From: an uncultured Eubacteriales bacterium
Lineage (GTDB): Bacteria > Bacillota > Clostridia > Lachnospirales > Lachnospiraceae
Assembly (NCBI GenBank): GCA_949283695.1
Contig: CASDTX010000024.1
Span: 1-54,249 of the forward strand
Direction: 5' to 3'
DNA: 54,249 nucleotides
Shown: positions 40,471-49,402 of the stretch, in pieces
Layout: every line of letters starts with the position of its first letter
Position numbering within the stretch: position 1 is the stretch's first letter
Position numbers and translations under genes: made by a program
The notes under the pieces: generated by a model
Databases searched by the model: none
Seen by the model: the letters and a program-made list of their open reading frames with translations, nothing else
Told to the model about the DNA's origin: nothing

Positions 40471-43400
40471 ATGAAAAGAGGAAAACTCAAAAAGTTTATT
40501 GGACTGACGCTGGCAGCCCTGATGGCGGTGCAGATCCCGGCGATATCCGGCCCGGATGGCGCAGCGGTGGTCAGAGCGGCGCAGCCGGAGACTGGCACGG
40601 AAGCAGCGGACGACACAGAGACAGGGGTGAAAGCTCCGCTGATTCTGTCAGATCTCTCGGAAGAGGAAGAGTTCAGCCGGTGGGGAACCGTGGAAGGCTG
40701 GGATTACTATCACGGAGGAACCGCGAATGCAGTGCCGGAGATCAGTTATGATGCAGCGAACGAAAGGATGCAGGTGTATGTGGATTACTCTGCAAATGCG
40801 TCTTCTACCTGGAGTGAAGCGAAGGTTGTCTACACGCCGGAGACAGCGGTTGATGTATCCGGCTACAATGAAATGAGCGTTACAATTTGGTATCCGTCGG
40901 AACTGGCCGGACATCTGAAGCTGAAGTTCGCGGCGTCAGGAGTGCTGGAGAAGGATACTGCGGTTGACGATACGCTTGCGGAAGATGCCGGGGACGGTTA
41001 TCGGAAAGCAGAGGCAACGGTACAGTTCTCCCCTGCGGATGTTCCGCTGGAGTCGCTGACGCTTGGCATCATCGGAAGCTCGACAGATTTCCGGGGGAAT
41101 GTTTATCTGGACGACCTGAAAGTATCAGAGCGCAGCGCGGCGGAAGGGTTTGTGGAGATTACTTCTGTTCCGGACGAGAACAAAGCGGCGGTAAGCGTTG
41201 ATCCGTCTGTTCTTCCGGACGCGGTACAGATGACAGATCCGGAAGCTCATGACAGTGCGAAGGCGCTTTATTCCTATCTGTATATGCTGAAGGCTCAGGA
41301 TAAAGTCCTCTTCGGCCATCAGAATGATGTGAGCCGTTCTGTAAGCGCATCTGCGGAGCTTGGGGACGTAGAGGATGTGACTGGATCTGTCAGCGGTATT
41401 TTCGGGTTGGATTCTCTGGCGCTTACAGGGAGTGAGGCCGGAGGAACGGATCCGGAAAGTGCGATGGCTAATTCCATCATGTACAGCACAAGAGCGGCTG
41501 AAAACGGCGCGATTATAACGCTTTCCACACATATGCCGAACTTCACGAACTCTAAAATCGTCAAAAATGAAGACGGAACCTATAATTTCTTCTCATGCGA
41601 CTTTAACGAGTCGAAGGATCTGAGCAATGATTCGGCGAAAAAAATACTTCCGGGCGGGGAATACAATGAAGTGTTCCGCGCGTATCTGGATATCATCGCG
41701 GAATATGCTCTGGCAATGCAGGAACAGAATATACCGGTGATCTTCCGGCCGTTCCATGAGAACAGTGGGGCGTGGTTCTGGTGGGGATCCATGAACAGCG
41801 CGGAAACCTATAAGAGTCTCTACAGATATTTAAGAGAGTATCTGGAAAGCAAAGGCGTGCATAACATGCTGTATGTGTATTCGCCCAACGGCCCCTTTAC
41901 GACTGCAGAACAGTTCTTGTCGACTTATCCGGGGGATGAGTATGTAGATATTCTGTCCTTTGACTATTACGACGATTATAATACGTACCCTGCAGTATCG
42001 GACGGATCATTCTTTACCCATCTTGATGAGACCTGCCGGGTGCTCTCTGCGCTGGCAGAGGAGAGAGGGAAAATTGCCTCCATATCCGAGAGCGGCGTGC
42101 GTGTGATGAAGCGGGATGGATCAGATAATGAAGGGCTGCTTGTACAGGGGAATCCGGTACGCGAAGAAGCGGCGGGTACGAACTGGTATCAGACCGTCAG
42201 CGATATTGCGAAAAACAATGATATGCCTTATTTCCTTGTATGGGCGAATTTCAGTGATACAAACTTCTATGTTCCGTACAAATATAATGATCAGTACGGA
42301 CATGAGATGATCAATGAATTTATTGATTATTATAATGACAGTTCTTCTGTTTTTGGCAGCCAGACCGCATTCTATGATCATATTCAGATGCTGGCCCAGA
42401 CCGGAACGGAGACCTATCAGGAACCCTATGGATATATGATTGCTCCGTTCGCGATGGATGAGATCACGGAGCCTGCAGAGATGCTGGCGTCTGTGACGAA
42501 TGCAGAGGAGGTAACCTTCGTCCTGAAGAACAGCGCGGAGAGTGCGGGCGTTGAGGTGACGGCAGAGCTGCGGGAAGACGGGTTCTATGGAGCCTGGCTG
42601 ACAGAAGAACTTCTGGAAGAAGTAGGGAAGACGGACGTCGGTGTGCTGATTCTCATGGCGGACGGCCGGGAACTGGCTGTTCTGGAGAATATGAGCTTTG
42701 GCAAAAACAAAGATCAGGCTCCGCTGAATGTATTTGAAGATTTTGATTATTATTCCGGAAGCGACGGCCTGCTGGCATCAGCGTATACAGGAAATTCGGC
42801 AGCAGGATGCAGTTCACAGTTTACTTTGAACACAGAATACAAAAGCAATGGAGAATATGGCGGAGCATTCCACTATGTGCTGTCTACTTCGGGAAGTGAA
42901 GTGTGGACCGGGCAGGTGAAGTCGTCCATAGGAACAAATGATTTTACCGCATATAACGCAATTGAGCTGTGGGTGAAGCCTGACGGCAACGGACAGAAGC
43001 TGGTGATACAGCTGAACAGTAATGGGGAAGACTTTGAGGCGTATCTGACAGATTTCGTCAAAGGAACAGAGGCAAGATATGTAACGATCCCGTTCTCATC
43101 CCTGAAAGGGAAAAACGGGGGAACCTTTGATCCGGCGAATGTCACAAAGTTTGCCGTCTGGTGCAATTCCATTGTACCGGAAGGCCATGAAGGTGAGTGG
43201 TATGTGGATTCAACGATCTACCTGGACGGAATCCGGGCAGTGACGATTACAGAGGAACAGGCGGCAGGGGTCGATGAGAACGGCCTGATCATTACAGAAG
43301 AGCCGCTGTCAGCGGAGCAGCCGGGAACGGACGAGCCGGGAATGGATGAGCCGGGGACAGACGAGCCGGGAATGGATGAGCCGGGGACAGACGAGCCGGG

Positions 43401-43632
43401 AACAGACAAACCAGGATCAGATCAGCCGGGAACAGATGAACCCGGGGACCAGAATCCGGGTGCCGGCCGGCCCGGAGATTCCGGTACGAATAAACCGGCC
43501 GGAAGTTCCAAACCGTCAGGTGCGGTTCAGACCGGAGATACATACGAGATTTATGGATGGCTGGCCGCGCTCTGTGCCGCGGGCGCCGGGATTCTTGCTC
43601 TTGCAGCGGCCAGAAAGCGAAGAAGAAACTAA
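40471..43632 (+). CDS. Secreted, wall-anchored GH26 beta-mannanase with flanking carbohydrate-binding modules
   Basis: The 1053-aa protein starts with a signal peptide (about residues 1-36, cut near VRAAQ). An N-terminal beta-sandwich module (about 55-222), CBM27-like, precedes a GH26 catalytic domain (about 255-640): VLFGHQND, acid/base Glu430 in RPFHENSGAWFWWG and nucleophile Glu540 in SISESGV. An Ig-like part and a C-terminal CBM (about 750-930) follow, then a PGTDE/PGMDE linker and VQTGD plus a membrane helix and RKRRRN tail, like a sortase signal. It should cut beta-1,4-mannans on the cell surface. GGAGG precedes the start. The domain order recalls the Roseburia mannanase; no other mannan genes are adjacent. 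Confidence 0.93.
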   Translation: MKRGKLKKFIGLTLAALMAVQIPAISGPDGAAVVRAAQPETGTEAADDTETGVKAPLILSDLSEEEEFSRWGTVEGWDYYHGGTANAVPEISYDAANERMQVYVDYSANASSTWSEAKVVYTPETAVDVSGYNEMSVTIWYPSELAGHLKLKFAASGVLEKDTAVDDTLAEDAGDGYRKAEATVQFSPADVPLESLTLGIIGSSTDFRGNVYLDDLKVSERSAAEGFVEITSVPDENKAAVSVDPSVLPDAVQMTDPEAHDSAKALYSYLYMLKAQDKVLFGHQNDVSRSVSASAELGDVEDVTGSVSGIFGLDSLALTGSEAGGTDPESAMANSIMYSTRAAENGAIITLSTHMPNFTNSKIVKNEDGTYNFFSCDFNESKDLSNDSAKKILPGGEYNEVFRAYLDIIAEYALAMQEQNIPVIFRPFHENSGAWFWWGSMNSAETYKSLYRYLREYLESKGVHNMLYVYSPNGPFTTAEQFLSTYPGDEYVDILSFDYYDDYNTYPAVSDGSFFTHLDETCRVLSALAEERGKIASISESGVRVMKRDGSDNEGLLVQGNPVREEAAGTNWYQTVSDIAKNNDMPYFLVWANFSDTNFYVPYKYNDQYGHEMINEFIDYYNDSSSVFGSQTAFYDHIQMLAQTGTETYQEPYGYMIAPFAMDEITEPAEMLASVTNAEEVTFVLKNSAESAGVEVTAELREDGFYGAWLTEELLEEVGKTDVGVLILMADGRELAVLENMSFGKNKDQAPLNVFEDFDYYSGSDGLLASAYTGNSAAGCSSQFTLNTEYKSNGEYGGAFHYVLSTSGSEVWTGQVKSSIGTNDFTAYNAIELWVKPDGNGQKLVIQLNSNGEDFEAYLTDFVKGTEARYVTIPFSSLKGKNGGTFDPANVTKFAVWCNSIVPEGHEGEWYVDSTIYLDGIRAVTITEEQAAGVDENGLIITEEPLSAEQPGTDEPGMDEPGTDEPGMDEPGTDEPGTDKPGSDQPGTDEPGDQNPGAGRPGDSGTNKPAGSSKPSGAVQTGDTYEIYGWLAALCAAGAGILALAAARKRRRN
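43318..43448 (+). repeat. Tandem 15-bp repeats coding for the Pro/Gly/Asp linker
   Basis: Units GACGAGCCGGGAATG and GATGAGCCGGGGACA alternate, giving a 30-bp pattern repeated twice and then decaying (EPGTD/EPGMD). This is a cell-wall-spanning linker, not a CRISPR; copy number could vary between strains. Confidence 0.88.
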
Positions 43633-43660
43633 CGAATCAGAGAATTAGAACAAATGAAAA

Positions 43661-43710
43661 ACATCCCCTCTCTTTGCAAGGGCATACACCTTGGAAAGAG
43701 AGGGGATGTC
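43661..43710. terminator. Terminator between GH26 and dehydrogenase genes
   Basis: CATCCCCTCTCTTT (43662-43675) pairs with AAAGAGAGGGGATG (43695-43708), with CAAGG/CCTTG inside. On the minus strand it is followed by TTTTTCATTTG, so it mainly ends the dehydrogenase transcript and probably also the GH26 one. Confidence 0.88.
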
Positions 43711-43717
43711 TCTGTCA

Positions 43718-44656
43718 CTAAGAATTGTGGAGGAAGTCTTCGATCTGTCCTGCTATGATCTTCATCAGGCGCTGCCTTGACTCGACGGCAGCCCAGGCGA
43801 TATGAGGCGTGATGAGCAGCCGGTCCGGATCTTTTACGCCAAGAAGCGGACTGTCATCTGCCATGGGCTCCTTATCCAGAACGTCTAATCCGGCGGCCTG
43901 GATCTCTCCGGTATTCAGCGCTTCCGCCAGGTCGGCTTCGCGGATGATCGGGCCTCTGCCCAGGTTGAGGAGGATTGCCTCTGGTTTCATTTTCCGGAAG
44001 GCGTCAGCATTCATGATGCCTTCTGTATGTGAACTGAGGGGTGCATGGATGGAGAGAATATCGGATTCGCGCAGCAGGGTGTCAAAGTCTGTCTGGCAGT
44101 AGCCATCCTGGGCCGGGGCGCCGGATGCAGAACAGTAGATGACGCGCGCGCCGAACATGGAAGCAATATCGGCAACTCTGCGGCCGATGGCTCCCAGTCC
44201 CAGGATTCCCCAGGTCATGCCCTTAAGCTCGTGGAAGGTTCTGGCGAAATGGGTGAAGATCCGGTCATTGATATACCGCCCTTCCCGGGTATAATCATCA
44301 TAATACCGAAGGTGTTCCAGGAGATAAAACAGCATGGCAAAGGTGTGCTGCGCTACGGACTCTGTGGAATAACCGGCTACGTTGCGCCACTGGATTTTGC
44401 GCTGCTCCAGATAGTCTTTGTCCAGGTTATTTGTACCGGTGGCAGTGACGCAGACCAGTTTCAGATTCCTGGCGCCGGCAATGGTGGATTCGTTGACGAG
44501 GACCTTGTTTAAGACGAGCACGTCAGCGTCAGCTGCACGCTCCGGAACCTCTTCAGGGGCTGTGAAAGGATATCTCACAACGGTACCAAACTGTTCAAAC
44601 TGTGAGTAATCAATGTCGTCTCCAAGTGTTTTGGCATCTAAGAATACGATCTTCAT
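43718..44656 (-). CDS. D-2-hydroxyacid dehydrogenase (NAD-dependent)
   Basis: ATG 44656 with GGAGG upstream gives 312 aa starting MKIVFLDAKTLGDD. The NAD-binding domain has GILGLGAIGRRVA; catalytic residues are in LNLGRGPIIRE (Arg), LDVLDKEP (Glu) and LITPHIAWA (His). This family reduces 2-keto acids or oxidises D-2-hydroxy acids; by overall look it is near glycerate/hydroxypyruvate dehydrogenases. The physiological substrate is open. A repeat copy sits at the predicted transcription start. It stands alone between the GH26 gene and the relA operon. Confidence 0.92.
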   Translation of the reverse strand: MKIVFLDAKTLGDDIDYSQFEQFGTVVRYPFTAPEEVPERAADADVLVLNKVLVNESTIAGARNLKLVCVTATGTNNLDKDYLEQRKIQWRNVAGYSTESVAQHTFAMLFYLLEHLRYYDDYTREGRYINDRIFTHFARTFHELKGMTWGILGLGAIGRRVADIASMFGARVIYCSASGAPAQDGYCQTDFDTLLRESDILSIHAPLSSHTEGIMNADAFRKMKPEAILLNLGRGPIIREADLAEALNTGEIQAAGLDVLDKEPMADDSPLLGVKDPDRLLITPHIAWAAVESRQRLMKIIAGQIEDFLHNS

Positions 44657-44686
44657 AAAGCACCTCCATGTAAAAATCAGACTTGA

Positions 44687-44728
44687 CATCAGTATTTAAG
44701 GGGTGTGCTGCCCCCTGTGCACTGACGC
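44687..44728 (-). repeat. Copy C of the GCGTCAGTG hairpin family
   Basis: On the minus strand GCGTCAGTGCACAGGGG starts at 44728 and is followed by GCAGCACACCCCTT; AGGGG pairs with CCCCT and the outer CGTCAGTG loosely with TACTGATG. It covers the predicted transcription start of the dehydrogenase gene. Confidence 0.75.
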
Positions 44729-44730
44729 TA

Positions 44731-44739
44731 AGTATACCA
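44731..44739 (-). promoter_or_regulatory. Extended -10 promoter of the dehydrogenase gene
   Basis: TGG-TATACT on the minus strand (44739-44731). The start site would lie near 44724, inside repeat copy C. No clear -35. Confidence 0.6.
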
Positions 44740-44789
44740 CATTTTCGCTTAATTTCTGCACATTTTGTAAAATTGACAGAGAAAAATAT

Positions 44790-44817
44790 TTGAAAATTGC
44801 GAAAATAATGATATACT
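44790..44817 (+). promoter_or_regulatory. Sigma-A promoter of the relA operon
   Basis: TTGAAA (44790-44795), 16 bp, TATACT (44812-44817). Near the transcript start a hairpin GGGATGCC (44828-44835) with GGCATCCC (44849-44856) is followed by TTTC, possibly an mRNA stabiliser or weak attenuator. Confidence 0.7.
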
Positions 44818-44966
44818 TATGAACATCGGGATGCCAACTGATGCAGGCGGCATCCCTTTCACGTAGGAACGGAAATATTTGCACGCAGATAAGCACGCGG
44901 ATTGCAGAATGAGGCGGGCTGTACCGGGCAGGGACAGTTAATATTTAGGAAAAGGGGGAATCTGAT

Positions 44967-47270
44967 GTGGCAGGAACACCGGAATATGAACAGCTCAATA
45001 AGAATCTTGAGATGGTGGACGGCCATGCCGTAAAAGCACCCGAAGATTATCAGGACCCTGAACAACTCTACCAGGCGCTGATCAGCCGAGTGAGAAAGTA
45101 CCATCCCTCAACCGATATTTCTATGATCGAGAAGGCGTACCAGATCGGGAAGGAGGCCCATAACGGGCAGGTGAGGAAGTCAGGGGAACCCTATATTATC
45201 CACCCGCTGTGGGTAGGGATCATTCTGGCGGATCTGGAGATGGACAAAGAAACCATTGTGGCCGGCATGCTCCATGATGCGGTGGAAGACACGGATATGA
45301 CGCTGGAAGATATTACCCGGGAGTTTGGCGAGGAGGTAGCGCTTCTGGTAGACGGGGTGACGAAGCTGGGACAGCTGAACTACTCGCAGGATAAGCTGGA
45401 GGTGCAGGCGGAGAATCTAAGGAAGATGTTCCTGGCCATGGCCAAGGATATCCGGGTGATTATCATCAAGCTGGCGGACCGTCTCCATAACATGCGGACG
45501 CTGGAATTTATGACGCCGGCCAAGCAGCAGGAGAAAGCCCGGGAGACGATGGATATCTACGCACCCATTGCACAGCGGCTCGGTATTTCCAAGATCAAGA
45601 CCGAGCTGGACGATCTCTCGCTGAAGTACTGGAAACCAGATGTTTACTACCAGCTGGTCAAGGACCTGAACGCTCGGAAGACCGAGCGGGAGGAATTCGT
45701 CCAACAGATTGTGGCAGAGGTTTCCAAGCATATGGCCAATGCCCATATCCGGGTCAAGGTTTACGGGCGCGTGAAGCACTTCTTCAGTATTTATAAGAAG
45801 ATGGTGAATCAGAATAAGACGCTGGATCAGGTCTACGATCTGTTCGCGGTCCGGATCATTGTAGATTCTGTGAAAGACTGCTACGCAGCACTGGGCGTGA
45901 TACACGAGATGTACACGCCGATCCCGGGAAGATTCAAGGACTATATCGCAATGCCGAAGCCGAATATGTATCAGTCGCTTCACACGACGCTGATCGGACC
46001 TTCGGGTCAGCCGTTCGAGATTCAGATCAGAACGGAGGAAATGCACAAGACAGCGGAGTACGGTATTGCAGCTCACTGGAAATATAAAGAAGGCACAGAC
46101 GCGGCGAAGAGCATGGAGTCTCAGGAGGCGAAACTGAACTGGCTGCGTCAGATCCTGGAGTGGCAGCGGGACATGTCAGATAACCGGGAGTTCTTAAGTC
46201 TTCTGAAAGGAGACCTGGACTTATTCGCAGAAGATGTGTACTGCTTTACTCCCAACGGAGATGTGAAGAACCTGCCAAACGGCTCTACGCCTGTAGATTT
46301 CGCCTATGCGATTCACAGTGCGGTAGGAAATAAGATGGTAGGCGCCAGAGTAAACGGCAAGCTGGTCAATATTGATTATAAGATCCAGAACGGGGACCGG
46401 ATTGAGATCCTGACATCCCAGAATTCCAAAGGACCGAGCAGAGACTGGCTGAATATTGTTAAGAGTACTCAGGCAAAGAATAAAATCAATCAATGGTTTA
46501 AGAAAGAATTTAAAGAAGACAACATTGTCAGGGGCAAGGAGCTGATTGTCTCTTACTGCAGGAGCAAGTCCATCAATCTGATGGATATCCTAAAGCCCAA
46601 ATATATGCAGATTGTTCAAAAGAAGTACGGGTTCCGGGACTGGGATGCCGTGCTGGCGGCGATCGGACACGGCGGCCTGAAGGAAGGCCAGGTGGTGAAC
46701 CGCCTTTATGAAGAGTATGAAAAGGAACACAGGAAAGAGATCACGGACGAGACGATCCTGGAGCGGATCTCTGAGGCCAACAGCAAGAAGGTGCACATCG
46801 CCAAGTCTAAGAGCGGCATCGTGGTCAAGGGGATCAATGATATGGCGGTACGGTTCTCCAAGTGCTGCAACCCGGTGCCGGGAGATGAGATTGTGGGATT
46901 CGTAACCAGGGGCCGGGGGATGTCAATCCATCGGACGGACTGTGTGAATATGCTGAACCTCTCGGAAGCAGAGAGAGAACGGATCATCGACGCAGAGTGG
47001 GAAGATACCTCGGACAGCGAGGGCGGCGGGCAGTATCTGGCAGAGCTGAAGATGTACGGCAATGACCGTCAGGGAATGCTCATGGATATTTCCAGAGTAT
47101 TTACAGAGGCGAAGATCGATGTGAAGTCTATGAATATCCGCACCAGCAAGAAAGGAACCGCCACAATTGACACTGGGTTCATCGTGCAGGGGCGCGAGGA
47201 GCTGAACGCTGTGATCGAGAAGCTGCGGCAGGTTGAGGGTGTCATCGATATTGAGCGGACGACCGGCTGA
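44967..47270 (+). CDS. relA: Bifunctional (p)ppGpp synthetase/hydrolase RelA/SpoT
   Basis: The 767-aa Rel enzyme has the HD hydrolase domain (HNGQVRKSGEPYIIHPL, MLHDAVEDTDMT), the synthetase domain (KVYGRVKHFFSIYKKM, DLFAVRIIV, GRFKDYIAMPKPNMYQSLHTT, EIQIRTEEMHKTAEYGIAAHW), a TGS domain (VYCFTPNGDVKNLPNGSTPVDFAYAIHS), the zinc-finger region with CCNPVPGDEI and a C-terminal ACT domain. It makes and breaks the stringent alarmone (p)ppGpp on the ribosome. GTG 44967 follows AAGGGGG; the ATG two bases before is in another frame. It leads an operon with an MBL hydrolase, hemZ, hisS and aspS. Confidence 0.97.
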   Translation: MAGTPEYEQLNKNLEMVDGHAVKAPEDYQDPEQLYQALISRVRKYHPSTDISMIEKAYQIGKEAHNGQVRKSGEPYIIHPLWVGIILADLEMDKETIVAGMLHDAVEDTDMTLEDITREFGEEVALLVDGVTKLGQLNYSQDKLEVQAENLRKMFLAMAKDIRVIIIKLADRLHNMRTLEFMTPAKQQEKARETMDIYAPIAQRLGISKIKTELDDLSLKYWKPDVYYQLVKDLNARKTEREEFVQQIVAEVSKHMANAHIRVKVYGRVKHFFSIYKKMVNQNKTLDQVYDLFAVRIIVDSVKDCYAALGVIHEMYTPIPGRFKDYIAMPKPNMYQSLHTTLIGPSGQPFEIQIRTEEMHKTAEYGIAAHWKYKEGTDAAKSMESQEAKLNWLRQILEWQRDMSDNREFLSLLKGDLDLFAEDVYCFTPNGDVKNLPNGSTPVDFAYAIHSAVGNKMVGARVNGKLVNIDYKIQNGDRIEILTSQNSKGPSRDWLNIVKSTQAKNKINQWFKKEFKEDNIVRGKELIVSYCRSKSINLMDILKPKYMQIVQKKYGFRDWDAVLAAIGHGGLKEGQVVNRLYEEYEKEHRKEITDETILERISEANSKKVHIAKSKSGIVVKGINDMAVRFSKCCNPVPGDEIVGFVTRGRGMSIHRTDCVNMLNLSEAERERIIDAEWEDTSDSEGGGQYLAELKMYGNDRQGMLMDISRVFTEAKIDVKSMNIRTSKKGTATIDTGFIVQGREELNAVIEKLRQVEGVIDIERTTG

Positions 47271-47309
47271 CCGGCAGGGACAGCAGGGCGGGAACAGGAG
47301 TGAAAGAGG

Positions 47310-47933
47310 ATGAAGATTGAAAGATTTGTGCTCGGTCCGGTGGGAACGAACTGTTATATCGTGCGAAATGAAGAGCGCGGAGAGTGCTTTCTTGTAGATC
47401 TGGCGGCATGTCCGCCGGATCTTGTAAGCCATATTAAGAACGCGGGGCTGACGGTGAAGGCAGTGCTTTTGACACATGGACATTTTGACCATATTATGGG
47501 GCTGGATGATTTTACAGAAGCGTTTCCGGTCCCGGTGTATGCGCATGAAGAGGAGAAGGGGCTGCTTGAGAGCGCACAGCTGAACTCCTCTGCCTCCATG
47601 TACGGCCGGGGGTATACTTTCTCCCGGGCGGAATACCTGAAAGACGGTGAGGAGAAGGAGATCGCGGGGATCAGGATCCGGACGATCTACACGCCGGGGC
47701 ATACTATCGGCGGGTGCTGTTACTATCTTCCGGATGAAGGCGTTCTGTTCAGCGGGGATACGCTGTTTCAGGCGTCTGTTGGAAGGACGGATCTTCCCAC
47801 AGGAAGTATGGGACAGCTGGTCCGATCGATCCGTGAGAAGCTTTTCGTACTTCCGGAGGAAACGAAAGTCTGCCCGGGGCATATGGGTGAGACGACGATT
47901 GCATACGAGAAGAAATATAATCCATTTTTATGA
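47310..47933 (+). CDS. MBL-fold metallo-hydrolase (glyoxalase II-like)
   Basis: The 207-aa protein has the metallo-beta-lactamase fold motifs LLTHGHFDHIMGLDD (HxHxDH), TPGHTIGGCCYY, VLFSGDTLFQASVGRTDLP and VCPGHMGETTI. Such YcbL-like enzymes hydrolyse thioesters, S-lactoylglutathione analogues or lactones; the substrate is unknown. It sits 40 bp after relA and overlaps hemZ by 4 bp (ATGA), a common arrangement in Lachnospiraceae and Clostridia where rel is followed by an MBL gene. Confidence 0.93.
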   Translation: MKIERFVLGPVGTNCYIVRNEERGECFLVDLAACPPDLVSHIKNAGLTVKAVLLTHGHFDHIMGLDDFTEAFPVPVYAHEEEKGLLESAQLNSSASMYGRGYTFSRAEYLKDGEEKEIAGIRIRTIYTPGHTIGGCCYYLPDEGVLFSGDTLFQASVGRTDLPTGSMGQLVRSIREKLFVLPEETKVCPGHMGETTIAYEKKYNPFL

Positions 47934-49402
47934 GAGAACAGACGATGATCAGGATAGCAAGCAAGAAAAATAAATACACATATAATGCATATCATATTGT
48001 GAAATCATTTTTCCCGGGCGAGGAGATCATACAGAAAGTAGATGAAAAGCAGGAACCTCTCATGGCAGTGCAGCTGCCGGGAGGGTCTTGCTTTTCCCTT
48101 GCAGCGGAGGAGATGGAACAGGCGCTGAAAGGCAGGGAGTTCCCGGCTGAGGAAGCGCGGGAACAGGCAGAGAAGAAGGAAGTAACCCGAAGACTCTACC
48201 TGTATTTGTGTGAAGAAACGGGACGGGAACTGGCATGGGGGACGCTCACCGGTGTGCGGCCCACGAAGATCCCCATGGAGCAGCTGGAACTGGGGGCTTC
48301 TGAGGAGGAAGCGGCGGCACTTATGCACCAGAACTATTATGTGAGCCGGGAGAAGGCGAAGCTGGCCAGTGAAGTGGCAGCCCGGGAGAAAGCGCTGCTC
48401 TCCCGTCTGGACTGTGAGAACGGGTTCAGCCTTTATGTCGGAATCCCCTTCTGTCCCAGTGTATGTTCTTACTGTTCGTTCAGCTCTTCGCCGATCGGAC
48501 AGTGGCGTGACCGGACGGACGATTATCTGGAAGCTCTGATAAAGGAGATCCGTTATCTCGGTTCCCGTACAGAAGGGAGACGGCCGGACACGGTCTATAT
48601 CGGCGGCGGCACGCCAACCACGCTGGAGGCGGGACAGCTGCGCCGGCTGTTTGATGCGGTAGAAGAATGCTTTGATCTGACGAACCTTCTGGAATTCACG
48701 GTTGAGGCAGGGCGTCCGGACAGCATCACAGAGGAAAAGCTGGACGTGATCCGCAGCTATCCGGTGACCAGGATTTCTGTGAATCCACAGACCATGCAGC
48801 AGAAAACGCTGGATCTGGTCGGACGGCGCCATACCGCAGCGCAGACTGCAGAGGCGTTCAGGCTGGCGCGGCGGATGGGATTTGACAATATTAATATGGA
48901 TCTGATCGCGGGGCTTCCGGGGGAGACTGTGGAGGATATGAAGGATACACTGGCCCAGATCGAGGCACTGCACCCGGACAGCCTGACGGTACACGCGCTT
49001 GCGATCAAGCGTGCGGCCCGGCTGGGGCAGGAAGGGCGGACAGCTGATCTTCACGCGGAGATTACCCGGATGGTGGAAGAAGCATACGCATGTGCGCGCA
49101 GGATGGGGCTTGCGCCTTATTATCTGTACCGGCAGAAGAATATTGCCGGCAATTTTGAGAATGTGGGGTATGCAGAACTTGACAAAGCCGGAATATACAA
49201 TATACTGATTATGGAAGAAAAGCAGACCATCCTTGCGGCGGGAGCAGGGGCTTCCACGAAGATCCTGTTAAAGGATCCGATCCGGAAGGAAGGCGGAAAA
49301 GAGATCAATCTGGTCCGGGCTGAGAATGTGAAAAGTATCAGCGAATACATCAGCAGGATCGATGAGATGATAGAGCGAAAAGGAGAATGGTTATGGCGTT
49401 AA
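47930..49402 (+). CDS. hemZ: Coproporphyrinogen dehydrogenase-like radical SAM protein HemZ
   Basis: The 490-aa protein has an N-terminal HemZ-specific domain (about residues 1-165, incl. GTLTGVRPTKIPMEQLE) and a HemN-type radical SAM core with YVGIPFCPSVCSYCSFSSSPIG holding the CxxxCxxC cluster motif, YIGGGTPTTLEAGQL, and AGLPGETVEDMKDTL. By family it oxidises coproporphyrinogen III without oxygen, but HemZ is found in Clostridia lacking haem synthesis, so its true job may differ. The start overlaps the MBL gene by 4 bp; hisS begins within its 3' end. Confidence 0.93.
   Translation: MREQTMIRIASKKNKYTYNAYHIVKSFFPGEEIIQKVDEKQEPLMAVQLPGGSCFSLAAEEMEQALKGREFPAEEAREQAEKKEVTRRLYLYLCEETGRELAWGTLTGVRPTKIPMEQLELGASEEEAAALMHQNYYVSREKAKLASEVAAREKALLSRLDCENGFSLYVGIPFCPSVCSYCSFSSSPIGQWRDRTDDYLEALIKEIRYLGSRTEGRRPDTVYIGGGTPTTLEAGQLRRLFDAVEECFDLTNLLEFTVEAGRPDSITEEKLDVIRSYPVTRISVNPQTMQQKTLDLVGRRHTAAQTAEAFRLARRMGFDNINMDLIAGLPGETVEDMKDTLAQIEALHPDSLTVHALAIKRAARLGQEGRTADLHAEITRMVEEAYACARRMGLAPYYLYRQKNIAGNFENVGYAELDKAGIYNILIMEEKQTILAAGAGASTKILLKDPIRKEGGKEINLVRAENVKSISEYISRIDEMIERKGEWLWR

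Noticed and set aside
43318-43448. CRISPR-like regular repeats
   Set aside because: The 15-bp units are in frame in the GH26 protein and code for a Pro/Gly/Asp linker; there are no spacers.
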